Assembly (NCBI GenBank): GCA_004193555.1
Contig: RPGP01000040.1
Coordinates: 811,127 to 875,126, forward strand
Direction: 5' to 3'
Length of the DNA stretch: 64,000 nt
Source of the DNA: Desulfobacteraceae bacterium Eth-SRB1
Lineage (GTDB): Bacteria; Desulfobacterota; Desulfobacteria; Desulfobacterales; ETH-SRB1
Shown here piece by piece: positions 36,907 through 46,428 of this stretch. Position 1 is the stretch's first letter. Every line of letters begins with the position of its first letter. A program made the position numbers and the translations under genes. The notes beneath the pieces are model-generated. The model saw nothing but the letters and a program-made list of their open reading frames with translations. It made no database searches and had not been told where the DNA came from.

Positions 36907-37707
36907 ATGGTTCAGGAAAAAGTTCGGGTTTTGTGGAACAAAAAGGTTAGTTCTTCATGTTATAAAATCGGCTTAGGGTGCGGTAGTAAATACCTGATCT
37001 CAGAACCAGGGCAATTTATAATGTTGCGCCTGCCGGATCAGCCCGTTCCATTTCTTCGCCGCCCTTTTTCCATACACAGATTGATTAAAAAAAATGACCG
37101 GCTAAAGGGTATCGAACTCCTTTACAAGATTGTGGGGGCAGGCACTGAAAAGCTTTCCGGATACAAAGTGGGCGATTATGCAGATATTGTCGGCCCTTTA
37201 GGCACAGGCTTTTCTGTTTCGGATAGTTGTCGCAACGTATTTATTGTGGGAGGCGGAATCGGTATTGCCCCTCTGCTTTTTCTGGCTTTGACCCTCGATG
37301 AAAAAGGTGTCGATCTTTCTGGCAGCACACTCTTCCTTGGCGGAAAAACAGGGGATGACATTCTGTGCAAAAATGATTTTGCCGGTCTTAAATTAAGAGT
37401 TCAAATTATTACTGACGATGGAAGTTCCGGGGAAAAAGGGCTTGTGACCGATCTTCTTGAAAGAGGCATAAAAGAAAAAAAACCGGATATTATTTGTGCA
37501 TGCGGTCCTTTTGCGATGCTGGAATCTGTTGCGCGGATTGCAGCAATGTATTCAGTGCCATGCCAAATTTCCATTGAAACTATAATGGCTTGCGGTATTG
37601 GAGCATGCCTGGGATGCGCTGTTGAAAAAAAGAACGGTTCAGAGAAATATTTACATGCCTGTATGGACGGACCGGTTTTTGATGCAAATATGCTTAAAAT
37701 ATCTTGA
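36907..37707 (+). CDS. pyrK: dihydroorotate dehydrogenase electron-transfer subunit (PyrK-like)
   Basis: A 266-residue ferredoxin-reductase-type flavoprotein that passes electrons from dihydroorotate dehydrogenase (PyrD type 1B) to NAD+. It has a FAD-binding barrel (PFLRRPFSIHR), an NAD domain (VFIVGGGIGIAPLLFLA) and the C-terminal [2Fe-2S] cysteines CGIGACLGC...C (about residues 228-252). No pyrD lies next to it, so an alternative partner cannot be excluded. A terminator follows. Confidence 0.85.
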   Translation: MVQEKVRVLWNKKVSSSCYKIGLGCGSKYLISEPGQFIMLRLPDQPVPFLRRPFSIHRLIKKNDRLKGIELLYKIVGAGTEKLSGYKVGDYADIVGPLGTGFSVSDSCRNVFIVGGGIGIAPLLFLALTLDEKGVDLSGSTLFLGGKTGDDILCKNDFAGLKLRVQIITDDGSSGEKGLVTDLLERGIKEKKPDIICACGPFAMLESVARIAAMYSVPCQISIETIMACGIGACLGCAVEKKNGSEKYLHACMDGPVFDANMLKIS

Positions 37708-37753
37708 CAATCTATTAATATAAAATATATATTACTCGTTTTCAAATTTTATC

Positions 37754-37784
37754 AAAAATCCCCATCTGGATGAGGGATTTTTTT
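37754..37784 (+). terminator. intrinsic terminator after pyrK
   Basis: AAAAATCCC...GGGATTTTTTT, with CATC/GATG-like inner pairing and a T-run directly behind, gives a classic Rho-independent terminator in the gap before the EF-G gene. Confidence 0.8.
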
Positions 37785-37803
37785 ATCACAGGAAAAAAGG
37801 ATT

Positions 37804-39891
37804 ATGGTTTACGACACAGAGAAGGTTAGAAACATTGGAATCAGCGCGCACATAGATTCGGGCAAAACCACCCTTACTGAAAGAATTCTATTTTACACCA
37901 AACGGATATATGCCATTCACGACGTTAAAGGAAAGGATGGTATCGGCGCAACCATGGATTCCATGGAGCTTGAAAAGGAGCGCGGCATCACAATAGCTTC
38001 TGCCGCGACATACTGCGAATGGAAGGGCCATGAAATAAATATTATCGATACACCCGGCCATGTTGATTTTACAATCGAGGTTGAAAGGTCTCTCAGAGTA
38101 CTTGATGGCGCTATACTGGTTTTATGCGCCGTGGGCGGTGTTCAATCCCAGTCCATTACCGTTGACCAGCAGATGAAAAGGTATAAGGTGCCGTGTGTTG
38201 CTTTTATAAACAAATGTGACAGAAGCGGTTCAAATCCTTTTCGTGTAATTGATCAGCTTAAGGAAAAACTGGGGCATAATGCTGTGGCAATGCAGATCCC
38301 CATCGGGCTTGAGGCGGATTTAACCGGAGTTGTCGACCTTGTCTCCATGAAAGCTCTCTATTTTGACGGCGATAACGGAGAAAATGTTCGCGTTGAAGAT
38401 ATTCCGGAAAATCTCCTTGCCGAATCAATGAACAGGCGGGAAGAGCTCATTGATACAGTTTCGATGTATTCAGATGAGCTTACAGATGCAGTTCTCGAAG
38501 AAAAAAAAATAACAGAGGAACTGATTATCGATGCAGTGCGAAAAGGAACTCTTACCCGTGAAATGACACCGGTTTTTATGGGATCGGCATATAAAAACAA
38601 GGGGATTCAGCCTCTTCTCAACGCTGTCACAAAATTTTTGCCCTGCCCTGCGGATGTGGAAAACGAGGCCCTTGATATGGACAACAATGAGACGCCGGTC
38701 ATGCTGGAAAGTGATCCGCAAAAACCGGTTGTCGCCCTTGCCTTTAAACTGGAAGAGGGGCAGTATGGTCAGCTTACATATATACGCGTATATCAAGGGA
38801 CAATTGCCAAGGGATCGACCATATATAATGTGCGTAACGGGAGAAAAATCAAGGTGGGCAGGCTTGTCCGCATGCATGCGGACAAAATGGAAGATATCGA
38901 AAAAATACCAGCAGGATATATCGGAGCGCTGTTTGGCATCGACTGTGCTTCAGGAGACACCTTTGCAACTCCAGGACTCAACCTGAGCATGACATCCATG
39001 TTTGTTCCTGCTCCGGTGATTTCCCTTTCCATTGTACCAAAGGATAACAAAGCCCGCATTAACATGTCCAAGGCTTTGGGCCGGTTTACAAAAGAGGACC
39101 CTACTTTCAAAACATATGTGGACGATGAAACCAACGATACGATTATCCAGGGTATGGGAGAATTACACCTTGAAGTATATGTTGAACGCATGCGCAGGGA
39201 GTACGACGCAGAAGTTATAACTAGCAGGCCCCGTGTGGCTTACAGGGAAACTATCACAAGGATGGCCGAATTTAACTATATACATAAAAAACAAACAGGC
39301 GGCGCCGGACAGTATGGCAGGGTGGCAGGTTACATGGAACCTGTAACAGAGGAAGATTTTATATTTGAGAACAAGATAGTTGGAGGAAAAATTCCAACCC
39401 AGTTTATCTCCTCATGTGAAAAAGGCTTCAGGCTATGCCTTGCAAAAGGTCCAAAAATGGAGTTTCCTGTTACCGGTGTAAAGGTCGTTATTAATGATGG
39501 AGCATCACATGCTGTTGACTCTTCTGAAATGGCATTCCAGGCGGCTGCGCGTGGAGCCTTTTTAGAAGGATACGCCAAAGCCAAAGCGGTTATTCACGAA
39601 CCGATAATGAAAGTCGTTGTCGAAACTCCCACCGAGTTTCAGGGAGCCGCCATGTCGCTTTTAAATCAACGAAGAGGGATGATTGTAGGCTCACAAGACG
39701 AAGGTCAACAATCCGTTATTGAGGCAAATGTGCCATTAGCCGAAATGTTCGGCTTTTCAACTGTCTTAAGATCATCAACTCAGGGTAAAGCGCAATTTAC
39801 CATGGAGTTAGCAAGTTACAGACAGGTGCCGCAATCAATCGCAGAAGAACTGCTTAAAAAAGCAGAAAGTGAAAAAAAGAGTGCCGCATAA
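37804..39891 (+). CDS. fusA: translation elongation factor G (spd/mitochondrial EFG1-like)
   Basis: A 695-residue translational GTPase. G motifs: [18 protein letters not shown] (P-loop), RGITIAS (G2), DTPGHVDF (G3), NKCDRSG (G4). Domains II-V follow, with the domain IV region [16 protein letters not shown]. The serine in HIDSGKTT, where ordinary bacterial EF-G has alanine (HIDAGKTT), and other text resemble mitochondrial EFG1 and the 'spd' EF-Gs, which translocate while an EFG2 partner recycles ribosomes. No ribosomal protein genes accompany it, unlike the str operon. The subfamily call is an inference. Confidence 0.93.
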   Translation: MVYDTEKVRNIGISAHIDSGKTTLTERILFYTKRIYAIHDVKGKDGIGATMDSMELEKERGITIASAATYCEWKGHEINIIDTPGHVDFTIEVERSLRVLDGAILVLCAVGGVQSQSITVDQQMKRYKVPCVAFINKCDRSGSNPFRVIDQLKEKLGHNAVAMQIPIGLEADLTGVVDLVSMKALYFDGDNGENVRVEDIPENLLAESMNRREELIDTVSMYSDELTDAVLEEKKITEELIIDAVRKGTLTREMTPVFMGSAYKNKGIQPLLNAVTKFLPCPADVENEALDMDNNETPVMLESDPQKPVVALAFKLEEGQYGQLTYIRVYQGTIAKGSTIYNVRNGRKIKVGRLVRMHADKMEDIEKIPAGYIGALFGIDCASGDTFATPGLNLSMTSMFVPAPVISLSIVPKDNKARINMSKALGRFTKEDPTFKTYVDDETNDTIIQGMGELHLEVYVERMRREYDAEVITSRPRVAYRETITRMAEFNYIHKKQTGGAGQYGRVAGYMEPVTEEDFIFENKIVGGKIPTQFISSCEKGFRLCLAKGPKMEFPVTGVKVVINDGASHAVDSSEMAFQAAARGAFLEGYAKAKAVIHEPIMKVVVETPTEFQGAAMSLLNQRRGMIVGSQDEGQQSVIEANVPLAEMFGFSTVLRSSTQGKAQFTMELASYRQVPQSIAEELLKKAESEKKSAA

Positions 39892-40017
39892 CTTGATAGG
39901 AGTTTCCATTTTATGCCTAATGAATTCGGTACCATAGGATAGATGAGTAAAAAGTGCCTAAAGTGCGCTAACTTGAGTTTAGTTACCATTGTGTAAAACA
40001 TAAAGAGGAGTCTAACT

Positions 40018-40734
40018 ATGTTAAATATCGATCTTATCCTTCACAATCCATTTAAAATCATGGGATATGACAGCGAAGATATAATTCCTGAAAACGGTTT
40101 CGGAGCTGTGCTTGCACGCGCTGGTGTAGGCAAAACAGCCTTTCTCGTGCAACTCGCCTTAAGAGCCCTTCTGAAAAACAAAAACGTTCTCCATATCAGC
40201 CTGAATGATCCGGTAAACAAAGTTAGCCTCTGGTACAAAGAGGTTTTCAACAATCTTGCAAAACAATACAGCATAAAGCCGTCAAGCCAAATCTGGGAAG
40301 CCATGCTGCCACATAGATTCATAATGACTTTTAAGGCAGAAGGCTTCAGTGTGCCCAAGCTTGAAGAAAGAATGACCGATCTGTCTGAACAGAATATATT
40401 CTCCCCGCAGGTAGTCATCATTGATGGGTTCCCTTTTGATGAATCGGTGCGAGAGTCACTTTCCGACCTGAAAGCCATTGCCAGGAAATTGTCGCTGCAT
40501 GTCTGGTTTGCCGTACGCACACACCGGCACGAAGAACCGGCTTCTGACGGTATGCCGGTCTCTTTTTCGAATGTTTCCGATCTGTTTGACGTCGCTATAC
40601 AATTACAGCCCGAGGGCAAAGAAATTCATGTGCTATCTTTAAAGGGAGGACGCTCTACTACGGGTTTTCCGGAACTACGCCTTGATCCTTCCACTATGCT
40701 TATAAAGAACACATCCTCTTCTCCCCTTCAATAA
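40018..40734 (+). CDS. RecA/KaiC-like P-loop ATPase, function unknown
   Basis: A 238-residue cytoplasmic protein with GFGAVLARAGVGKTAFLVQLAL (Walker A, about residues 27-48), VLHISLNDP, a Walker B-like strand PQVVIIDGFPFDES (about 137-150) and HVWFAVRTHRHE. The layout resembles single-domain RecA/KaiC ATPases. I do not know its role. Start ATG 40018 has AGAGGAG upstream. It follows EF-G by 126 bases; both may share transcripts. Confidence 0.65.
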   Translation: MLNIDLILHNPFKIMGYDSEDIIPENGFGAVLARAGVGKTAFLVQLALRALLKNKNVLHISLNDPVNKVSLWYKEVFNNLAKQYSIKPSSQIWEAMLPHRFIMTFKAEGFSVPKLEERMTDLSEQNIFSPQVVIIDGFPFDESVRESLSDLKAIARKLSLHVWFAVRTHRHEEPASDGMPVSFSNVSDLFDVAIQLQPEGKEIHVLSLKGGRSTTGFPELRLDPSTMLIKNTSSSPLQ

Positions 40735-40736
40735 AA

Positions 40737-40862
40737 TAGCCATTCACGGCTTGAAACTTGAAATTAGAAATTGGAAATTGGGGAGCCTGTCTGTGCGTCG
40801 CACGCAGACAGGAGATGAAAGGCCAAATTTCCAATTTCAACTGTCCGTGAACGCTTACAAAC
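40737..40862. repeat. dispersed intergenic repeat, copy C (inverted)
   Basis: TAGCCATTCACGGCTTGAAACTTGAAATTAG is the reverse complement of the end block at 9205-9238, and CGTGAACGCTTAC (about 40851) is the reverse complement of the start block at 8953. A palindrome GCCTGTCTGTGCG-TCGCACGCAGACAGG-like lies in the middle. The element is therefore whole but shorter than copy A and inverted. Confidence 0.65.
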
Positions 40863-41187
40863 ATGATTTGTATTCCATACCTGCAGTTTTGGTCGCAATC
40901 CCGCAAATATACTATCCATGATTGAAAATAATCCTGTCATTGTCCGGTAATAGTTGATATAATAATTAATTTAATATAATTAGTGCCTGAACAAAAATTG
41001 ATGAACCCGTAAAAAGTCGAATTTCTACCCTTTTTGTCATTCCCGCAAAAGCGGGAATCCAGTAATTACCAATAGTTATCTCTGTACGATCTGTGGTAAA
41101 TTGTACTTTTTACGACGCCATCAAAATTCATCAAATCGATTTGTGTAGGAAAAAAGGGAGGATATTGCCTGCATAAGGGGGAATAAA
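40863..41187. other. gap before the HNH gene
   Basis: Contains CATTCCCGCAAAAGCGGGAATCC (about 41038), a short palindrome common in intergenic DNA, and TTGATGAACCCGTAAAAAGTCGAA, a diverged form of the repeat at 18268 and 46330. No gene. Confidence 0.45.
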
Positions 41188-41694
41188 ATGACTCAATGTG
41201 TTTTGCTAAACGCTGACTATTCGTTTCTTAACATTGTTGACTGGAAAAGAGCAATGTGTCTAATAGTAAAAAGCAAGGTTCAGGTATTAAAATATTCTGA
41301 AAGAATAATCAGAACCGCTGAAGGAGCTATAATAAAAGTCCCTGCTGTAATGAAGTTAATAAAGCTGATCAGGGCACTGTATCGAAACAGGGTGCCTTTC
41401 AGCAAAAAGAATATTCTGATAAGGGATGGATTCAAATGCGCCTATTGCGGGACCGATAAATTAAAACTAACCATTGACCATATTATTCCCAAGGCAAGAG
41501 GTGGAAAAACAACATTTGAAAACTGCGTTTCTTCATGTAAAGCGTGCAATAATTCTAAAGGCAGCAAAACACCAAAAGAGGCTAACATGTATCTCAAAGT
41601 TAAGGCTTATCAACCAACGATTTCTGAATTTTTAAGGCTGAAAGTAAGAAAACTCGGCATCAATGATATACTAAAAGATTTTGGGATATATTAA
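41188..41694 (+). CDS. HNH endonuclease family protein
   Basis: A 168-residue HNH protein: two CxxC zinc pairs (CAYCGTD and CKACNNSKG) around the catalytic LTIDHIIPKARGGKTTFENCVSSC. The N-terminal half (VLLNADYSFLNIVDWKRAMCLIVKSKVQVL) is typical of chromosomally encoded single HNH genes found in many phyla, whose role is not known. The end overlaps the start of rlmN by 14 bases. No methylase is adjacent. Confidence 0.85.
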   Translation: MTQCVLLNADYSFLNIVDWKRAMCLIVKSKVQVLKYSERIIRTAEGAIIKVPAVMKLIKLIRALYRNRVPFSKKNILIRDGFKCAYCGTDKLKLTIDHIIPKARGGKTTFENCVSSCKACNNSKGSKTPKEANMYLKVKAYQPTISEFLRLKVRKLGINDILKDFGIY

Positions 41695-42721
41695 TATTAT
41701 AGATCTTGATATCGAGCAGTTAGTTTCATGGCTCGAAGATCACAATATCAAGCCGTATCGCGCGTCACAAATCCTCAAATGGATCTATAGGTGGCAGGCA
41801 GACTCGTTTGATGTAATGACCGACATCAAAAAAGAGATCAGAGAACAGCTTTCCCTTAATTTTACCATAAAGCGCCTCGAAACAATCCGCACCGAAATTT
41901 CAAAGGACGGCACAAAAAAATATCTCTTTAAACTAAAAGATGGGCAATATATAGAGAGTGTCCTTATTCCGGAAAAAAATCGTTATACCCTCTGCATATC
42001 CAGCCAGGTAGGTTGCGCTCAGGGGTGCAGGTTTTGCCTCACCGCCAAACAGGGTTTTACGCGAAATCTCACAAAAGGTGAAATTGTCGCCCAGGTGCGA
42101 GACATACTAAATGATCAGATCGATCCCGTTCATCTTACAAATATCGTATTTATGGGAATGGGTGAGCCTCTTGCAAATTACCGGAACGTAATCAGCGCCA
42201 TAAACACTATTACGGATAACCAGTGGGGGCTTGCTTTTGCGAGCCGTAAGGTTACTATCTCCACTGCCGGCATTGTATCGAAGCTACCCAGCCTGGGCCG
42301 TGATACAAAGATTAATCTGGCGATATCGCTAAACGCAACAGACAACAAAACCCGCAGTATGCTGATGCCGATAAACCGGAAGTATCCCATTGAAAAACTG
42401 CTTGATGCATGCCGCAGATATCAGTTGCAGCCCCGCCGCAAAATTACATTTGAATATATTCTTATAAAAAAAATTAACGACTCCCCTGAAAATGCAAACC
42501 GCCTTGCAAAATTGTTAGGATCGATAAAGGCAAAAATAAACCTGATACCCTTTAATGAACATGAAGGCTGCTCTTTCAAGCGGCCGGCAGAATCTGTAAT
42601 TAATGATTTCAGAGAAATCCTGCTGGACAACAATTACACGGTTGTCATCCGCCACAGCAAAGGCCGGGATATCTCTGCTGCCTGCGGCCAGCTTAGAGCA
42701 GCTATATCAAATAATGCCTGA
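41681..42721 (+). CDS. rlmN: 23S rRNA/tRNA m2A methyltransferase RlmN
   Basis: A radical-SAM enzyme that methylates A2503 of 23S rRNA and A37 of some tRNAs. The 346-residue protein has CAQGCRFCLTAKQG (4Fe-4S, CxxxCxxC), GMGEPLANY, and the acceptor cysteine region near the C-terminus (DISAACGQL). The start is TTG 41681, inside the end of the HNH gene; no ATG exists before residue 30 and no clear Shine-Dalgarno is seen, so translation probably depends on the upstream gene. Confidence 0.94.
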   Translation: MGYINIIDLDIEQLVSWLEDHNIKPYRASQILKWIYRWQADSFDVMTDIKKEIREQLSLNFTIKRLETIRTEISKDGTKKYLFKLKDGQYIESVLIPEKNRYTLCISSQVGCAQGCRFCLTAKQGFTRNLTKGEIVAQVRDILNDQIDPVHLTNIVFMGMGEPLANYRNVISAINTITDNQWGLAFASRKVTISTAGIVSKLPSLGRDTKINLAISLNATDNKTRSMLMPINRKYPIEKLLDACRRYQLQPRRKITFEYILIKKINDSPENANRLAKLLGSIKAKINLIPFNEHEGCSFKRPAESVINDFREILLDNNYTVVIRHSKGRDISAACGQLRAAISNNA

Positions 42722-43697
42722 TTTCTTCCGGGGAAATTCCAGATACTTTGAGGGTATAAGATTTCTGCTGCGCTACAACCCCTACATCAACCTGAACATT
42801 GTTTGGAGCTTTGCTGTATCCTGCGCAAATTGTTGCTGCCATGGCAACAACATCTTTTGAACCTCCATGCGGCATCAAAACAGTAGGTCCCGGAAAATTT
42901 TTTACTTTAATTAGAATATCCATGGCAGAGTTGTAATATCCTTTTATTTTTTCATTATCCTTTTTTGTCCGGCCCACAATGATTTTTGTGCTTTTATCCA
43001 AGCGCAGATGGCGGCCATATTTTAGCAGATAAAGCTCTTCCTCGCTGCAAACATCCTGATGATCAAAAAGGTCCCTGAGACGATCTGAATAGCCCTTGTC
43101 TGTGAGAAGACAACCGCCACCGGGGGAAGGATAATCTTCAAGGCCAAATTCTCCGGCCAGCTTTATTTGCGGTTTGCGCGACCTTCCGGTTATGTCTAAC
43201 AACTGATCTCTGTTTACCAGCCCCTCTTTTTCAGGTATTGTTTCGGGGAGCCGCGCTGCGCTTAAAGGACGCAGTATATAGCCGTCACAGCCTGATTGTT
43301 TCTCTACATAACGAAGAGACGCTTTTGTCTGGGACATGGGACGCTGCCCTGACACCTCGCCGCTGAAAAGAAAATCAAACCCGTTTTCTTTCATTATTGC
43401 GCCCGCAATCCTGAACATCAAGGCATGGCAATCCATGCACGGATTCATATGCTTTCCGTATCCGCACGGAGGATCCTTAAGCATCACAAGATATTCTTTT
43501 GTAATGTTTTTGACGGTAATTGGTATCCCTGTAATATCAGCGGCCCTAAGCGCCCTTGCAGAGGAAAAAAACGGCGTTTCAAAGGTTATCCATTCAACCT
43601 CTATACCCTGCCCGCGCAAAATCAACGCAGACAAAACACTGTCAAGGCCACCGGAACACAGACCCAGAGCCCGCACTTTCTTTAGATTTGACTTCAT
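42702..43697 (-). CDS. PP-loop ATPase (ThiI/MnmA-like) fused to an NFACT-R-like domain
   Basis: A 331-residue protein. The N-terminal half has the pyrophosphate loop LGLCSGGLDSVLSALILRG of tRNA-thiolating enzymes, then PCMDCHALMFR and SGEVSGQRPMSQ. The C-terminal part (TKIIVGRTKKDNEKIKGYY...NFPGPTVLMPHGG) resembles the NFACT RNA-binding (DUF814-type) domain. A role in tRNA 2- or 4-thiouridine-like modification is likely but unproven. It is convergent with rlmN and overlaps it by 20 bases. Confidence 0.75.
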   Translation of the reverse strand: MKSNLKKVRALGLCSGGLDSVLSALILRGQGIEVEWITFETPFFSSARALRAADITGIPITVKNITKEYLVMLKDPPCGYGKHMNPCMDCHALMFRIAGAIMKENGFDFLFSGEVSGQRPMSQTKASLRYVEKQSGCDGYILRPLSAARLPETIPEKEGLVNRDQLLDITGRSRKPQIKLAGEFGLEDYPSPGGGCLLTDKGYSDRLRDLFDHQDVCSEEELYLLKYGRHLRLDKSTKIIVGRTKKDNEKIKGYYNSAMDILIKVKNFPGPTVLMPHGGSKDVVAMAATICAGYSKAPNNVQVDVGVVAQQKSYTLKVSGISPEEIRHYLI

Positions 43698-43759
43698 AAT
43701 TTAAATATAACATTATAGTACGCTAATGCATAATTATTTATCAGTACAAGGAGATTATT

Positions 43760-44254
43760 ATGGTCAAACTTTTTCTAAAAAACAGTGCATTTATCCTTTT
43801 TCTTTCTCTTTTATCTGTTGTTGGTTGCGTTAAAGGAAAAGATGATAATATCCCGCAAAAATTAGGGGGATTGGAGCTGCTTAAGGTTGTCAGAGGGGAT
43901 GAAGCCGATGATTTTGTCAATAAAATGCATGGCAAAAAACTCGGCGTTAAAAAAAATCTGATAGCTTATTACGGCAGCAAAAATTCAAGGAATATTCTTT
44001 ATATCAGCGTCTATGAAAAAGCCGAAGAGGCGAAAGCCGATTTACAGAGCATGGCAATAAAAATGGCACAAGGAACAGCAGTGTTTACACCGTTAAAGTT
44101 TGACAAAATGGAGAATGGTGTCCGCTTCCGTACTGAGGGAATGGGGCTGATACATTATTTCTACCGCGTTGATAATATATTAATCTGGTGGCAGGTTGAA
44201 CCTGACAAAGCTGATTCCACAATTAGTGACCTGTTTAACTTCAACCTAAATTGA
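43760..44254 (+). CDS. putative lipoprotein of unknown function
   Basis: A 164-residue protein with a lipoprotein signal: a basic start, hydrophobic SAFILFLSLLSVV, then a lipobox VVGC (cysteine near residue 23). The mature part has no motif I recognise. Start ATG 43760 has AAGGAG upstream. It stands alone between the divergent ThiI-like gene and the convergent thrS. Confidence 0.7.
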   Translation: MVKLFLKNSAFILFLSLLSVVGCVKGKDDNIPQKLGGLELLKVVRGDEADDFVNKMHGKKLGVKKNLIAYYGSKNSRNILYISVYEKAEEAKADLQSMAIKMAQGTAVFTPLKFDKMENGVRFRTEGMGLIHYFYRVDNILIWWQVEPDKADSTISDLFNFNLN

Positions 44255-44314
44255 GCGATTTTTTACTCGATCTGCATGGATAGTGGTTTTGCGCCTTTGC
44301 GTGAGATGCTTTTT

Positions 44315-46225
44315 TTAAAATATTTCCATATCAAGCTTTCTTCCATTTATATGCTCAAGGACTCTTTTTAGAAACTCTTCCCTGTTAATACCATATCTGA
44401 CATGGCCATCCAGGGTTCTGACGGAGAGGGTCCCTGATTCTTTCTCCTTTTTCCCGATAGTCAGTATAAGGGGGATATGGTTCAGCTGGGCCTCACGCAC
44501 CTTTTTATTCAGGCTTTCCGTTCTGCTGTCTACCTCTGTGCGAAGCCCCGCCTTTACAAGAACTGCTTGAATTTTGTTTGCGTATGAAACAAGATCATCA
44601 TTTATCGGCAGGATAGCTGCCTGTACAGGCGTCATCCATAAAGGAAATTTGCCTGCAAAGTGTTCGATCAAGATGCCGAAAAACCTCTCAATGGAGCCGT
44701 AAATTACCCTGTGGATCATCAGGGGGCGGTGTTTTTCATTGTCCTTTGCAATATACGACAGATCGAATCTTTCAGGCAGCGCCATATCTAATTGTATGGT
44801 TCCGCACTGCCATGTCCGTCCAAGCGCATCCTTAATGTGAACATCTATCTTTGGCCCGTAAAAAGCGCCGTCACCTTCATTTATTTTATAATCCATTCCA
44901 TAGCTCTTGAGAGCCGACTTTAAGCCTTCCGTAGCAACCTCCCATTGTTTATCCGTGCCGATAGATTTTTCAGGACGCGTTGAAAGCTCCAGATTAAAAC
45001 CAAGCCCGAAAGCACTGTAGATGCGTTCTACCAGTCTAAACACACCCAGAATTTCATCTTCGATCTGGTCAGGCGTCATAAAAATGTGAGCATCGTCCTG
45101 ATGAAAAGCCCTGACCCTGAACAGGCCTGATAAAACGCCGCTCAATTCGTGCCGGTGCACAAGTCCGATTTCAGCGGCGCGCATCGGCAAATCTTTGTAT
45201 GAGTGTGGTTTTACGCCGTAAAAAAGCATCCCGCCGGGACAATTCATAGGCTTTATTGCATATTCTGTTTCATCGACCATGGATGTATACATGTTTTCCC
45301 GGTAATTTTCCCAGTGGCCGCTTTTTTCCCAGAGGCTGCGGGAAAGCATAACAGGTGTCTTTATCTCAACATAACCTGCGGTTTTGTGTTCAAGGCGCCA
45401 GTAATCTATCAGGGATTCCCATATAACAAGCCCCTTAGGGTGAAAGAAAGGCATTCCAGGAGCCTCTTCATGAAAGCTGAAAAGATCCATTGCCATGCCG
45501 ATTTTTCTATGGTTCCTCTTTTTTGCCTCTTCAAGAAAATGAAGATATGCATTCAGCTCTTTTTTATTAAAAAAGGCTGTGCCGTAAATCCTCTGGAGCT
45601 GCTGTTTTGTTTGATCAGCGCGCCAGTAAGCCCCTGAAACCTTCATAAGCTTTATGGCTTTGACAAATCCTGTGTGGGGGATATGGGGGCCGCGGCACAA
45701 ATCTGTAAAATCCCCCTGCTCATAGAGGGATATTGTCCCATCTTTCAGCTCTGAAATCATTTCCAGTTTATAAGGCTCATTTATATAAAAATCCATTGCT
45801 TCAGATTTTGACACCTCTTTCCTTTTAAATGGAATCTTTGCCTTTATGATTTTTTTCATCTCGGCTTCGATTTTAGGAAAGTCCTCTTCAGAAACCGGCT
45901 CCATATCAATATCGTAATAGAAACCGTTTTCCACAACAGGCCCTATTGTAAGCTTTGCTTCCGGAAAAACATGTAAAATTGCCTGAGCCATAACATGCGC
46001 GGCGCTGTGACGAAGAATATCCAGCGCTTCCGGTTCCCTGTTTGTAATAAATCTTACAGATGAATCCCTAATAATCTTTGTGTTTAGGTCAACAATCGAT
46101 GAATCAATCTCCATGGCAACGCAATTTCTCGCAAAATCATCTGAAATGTTCATCGCCACGTCCAGTCCGGAAGGAATATTTTCAAAACTCTTTATATTAC
46201 CGTCAGGAAATGTTATATTTATCAT
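44315..46225 (-). CDS. thrS: threonyl-tRNA synthetase
   Basis: A 636-residue class II synthetase in the usual order: TGS domain (1-60), editing domain with HSAAHVMAQAIL (HxxxH), class II core with MNCPGGMLFYG, RVRAFHQDDAHIF and GSIERFFGILIEHF, and the anticodon-binding domain (from about 535). Length is standard. The start region is followed on the far side by a TTAAGTGTTAGGTGTTA-type tandem repeat. No T-box leader was seen. Confidence 0.97.
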   Translation of the reverse strand: MINITFPDGNIKSFENIPSGLDVAMNISDDFARNCVAMEIDSSIVDLNTKIIRDSSVRFITNREPEALDILRHSAAHVMAQAILHVFPEAKLTIGPVVENGFYYDIDMEPVSEEDFPKIEAEMKKIIKAKIPFKRKEVSKSEAMDFYINEPYKLEMISELKDGTISLYEQGDFTDLCRGPHIPHTGFVKAIKLMKVSGAYWRADQTKQQLQRIYGTAFFNKKELNAYLHFLEEAKKRNHRKIGMAMDLFSFHEEAPGMPFFHPKGLVIWESLIDYWRLEHKTAGYVEIKTPVMLSRSLWEKSGHWENYRENMYTSMVDETEYAIKPMNCPGGMLFYGVKPHSYKDLPMRAAEIGLVHRHELSGVLSGLFRVRAFHQDDAHIFMTPDQIEDEILGVFRLVERIYSAFGLGFNLELSTRPEKSIGTDKQWEVATEGLKSALKSYGMDYKINEGDGAFYGPKIDVHIKDALGRTWQCGTIQLDMALPERFDLSYIAKDNEKHRPLMIHRVIYGSIERFFGILIEHFAGKFPLWMTPVQAAILPINDDLVSYANKIQAVLVKAGLRTEVDSRTESLNKKVREAQLNHIPLILTIGKKEKESGTLSVRTLDGHVRYGINREEFLKRVLEHINGRKLDMEIF

Positions 46226-46428
46226 TATATGTTCTCATGGTATTAAGTGTTAAGTGTTAAGTGTTAGGTGTTAGGTGTTAGGCACTTGATATGACAGTTA
46301 AATATTTTAGCTTAACACCTAACACCTGATGAATTCGACTTTTTACGAATGCATCAAGTTTCGTGTTTTCGTGCTTTCGTGACAAACAACTGTTTATGAG
46401 AATCAGCCACGCAGGTCAAGGATAAAAA
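46226..46428. repeat. tandem TTAAGTGT/TTAGGTGT repeats plus GATGAATTCGACTTTTTACGAA block
   Basis: At about 46241-46282 an 8-base unit TTAAGTGT/TTAGGTGT is repeated 5 times, and from 46312 the reverse-type ACACCTAACACCTGATGAATTCGACTTTTTACGAATGCATCA follows, matching 18243-18300. No gene. Confidence 0.6.

Noticed and set aside
46226-46290. Short tandem repeats considered as a CRISPR array
   Set aside because: Units are 8 bases without spacers, so this is a simple tandem repeat. No CRISPR array or cas gene was seen anywhere in the window.
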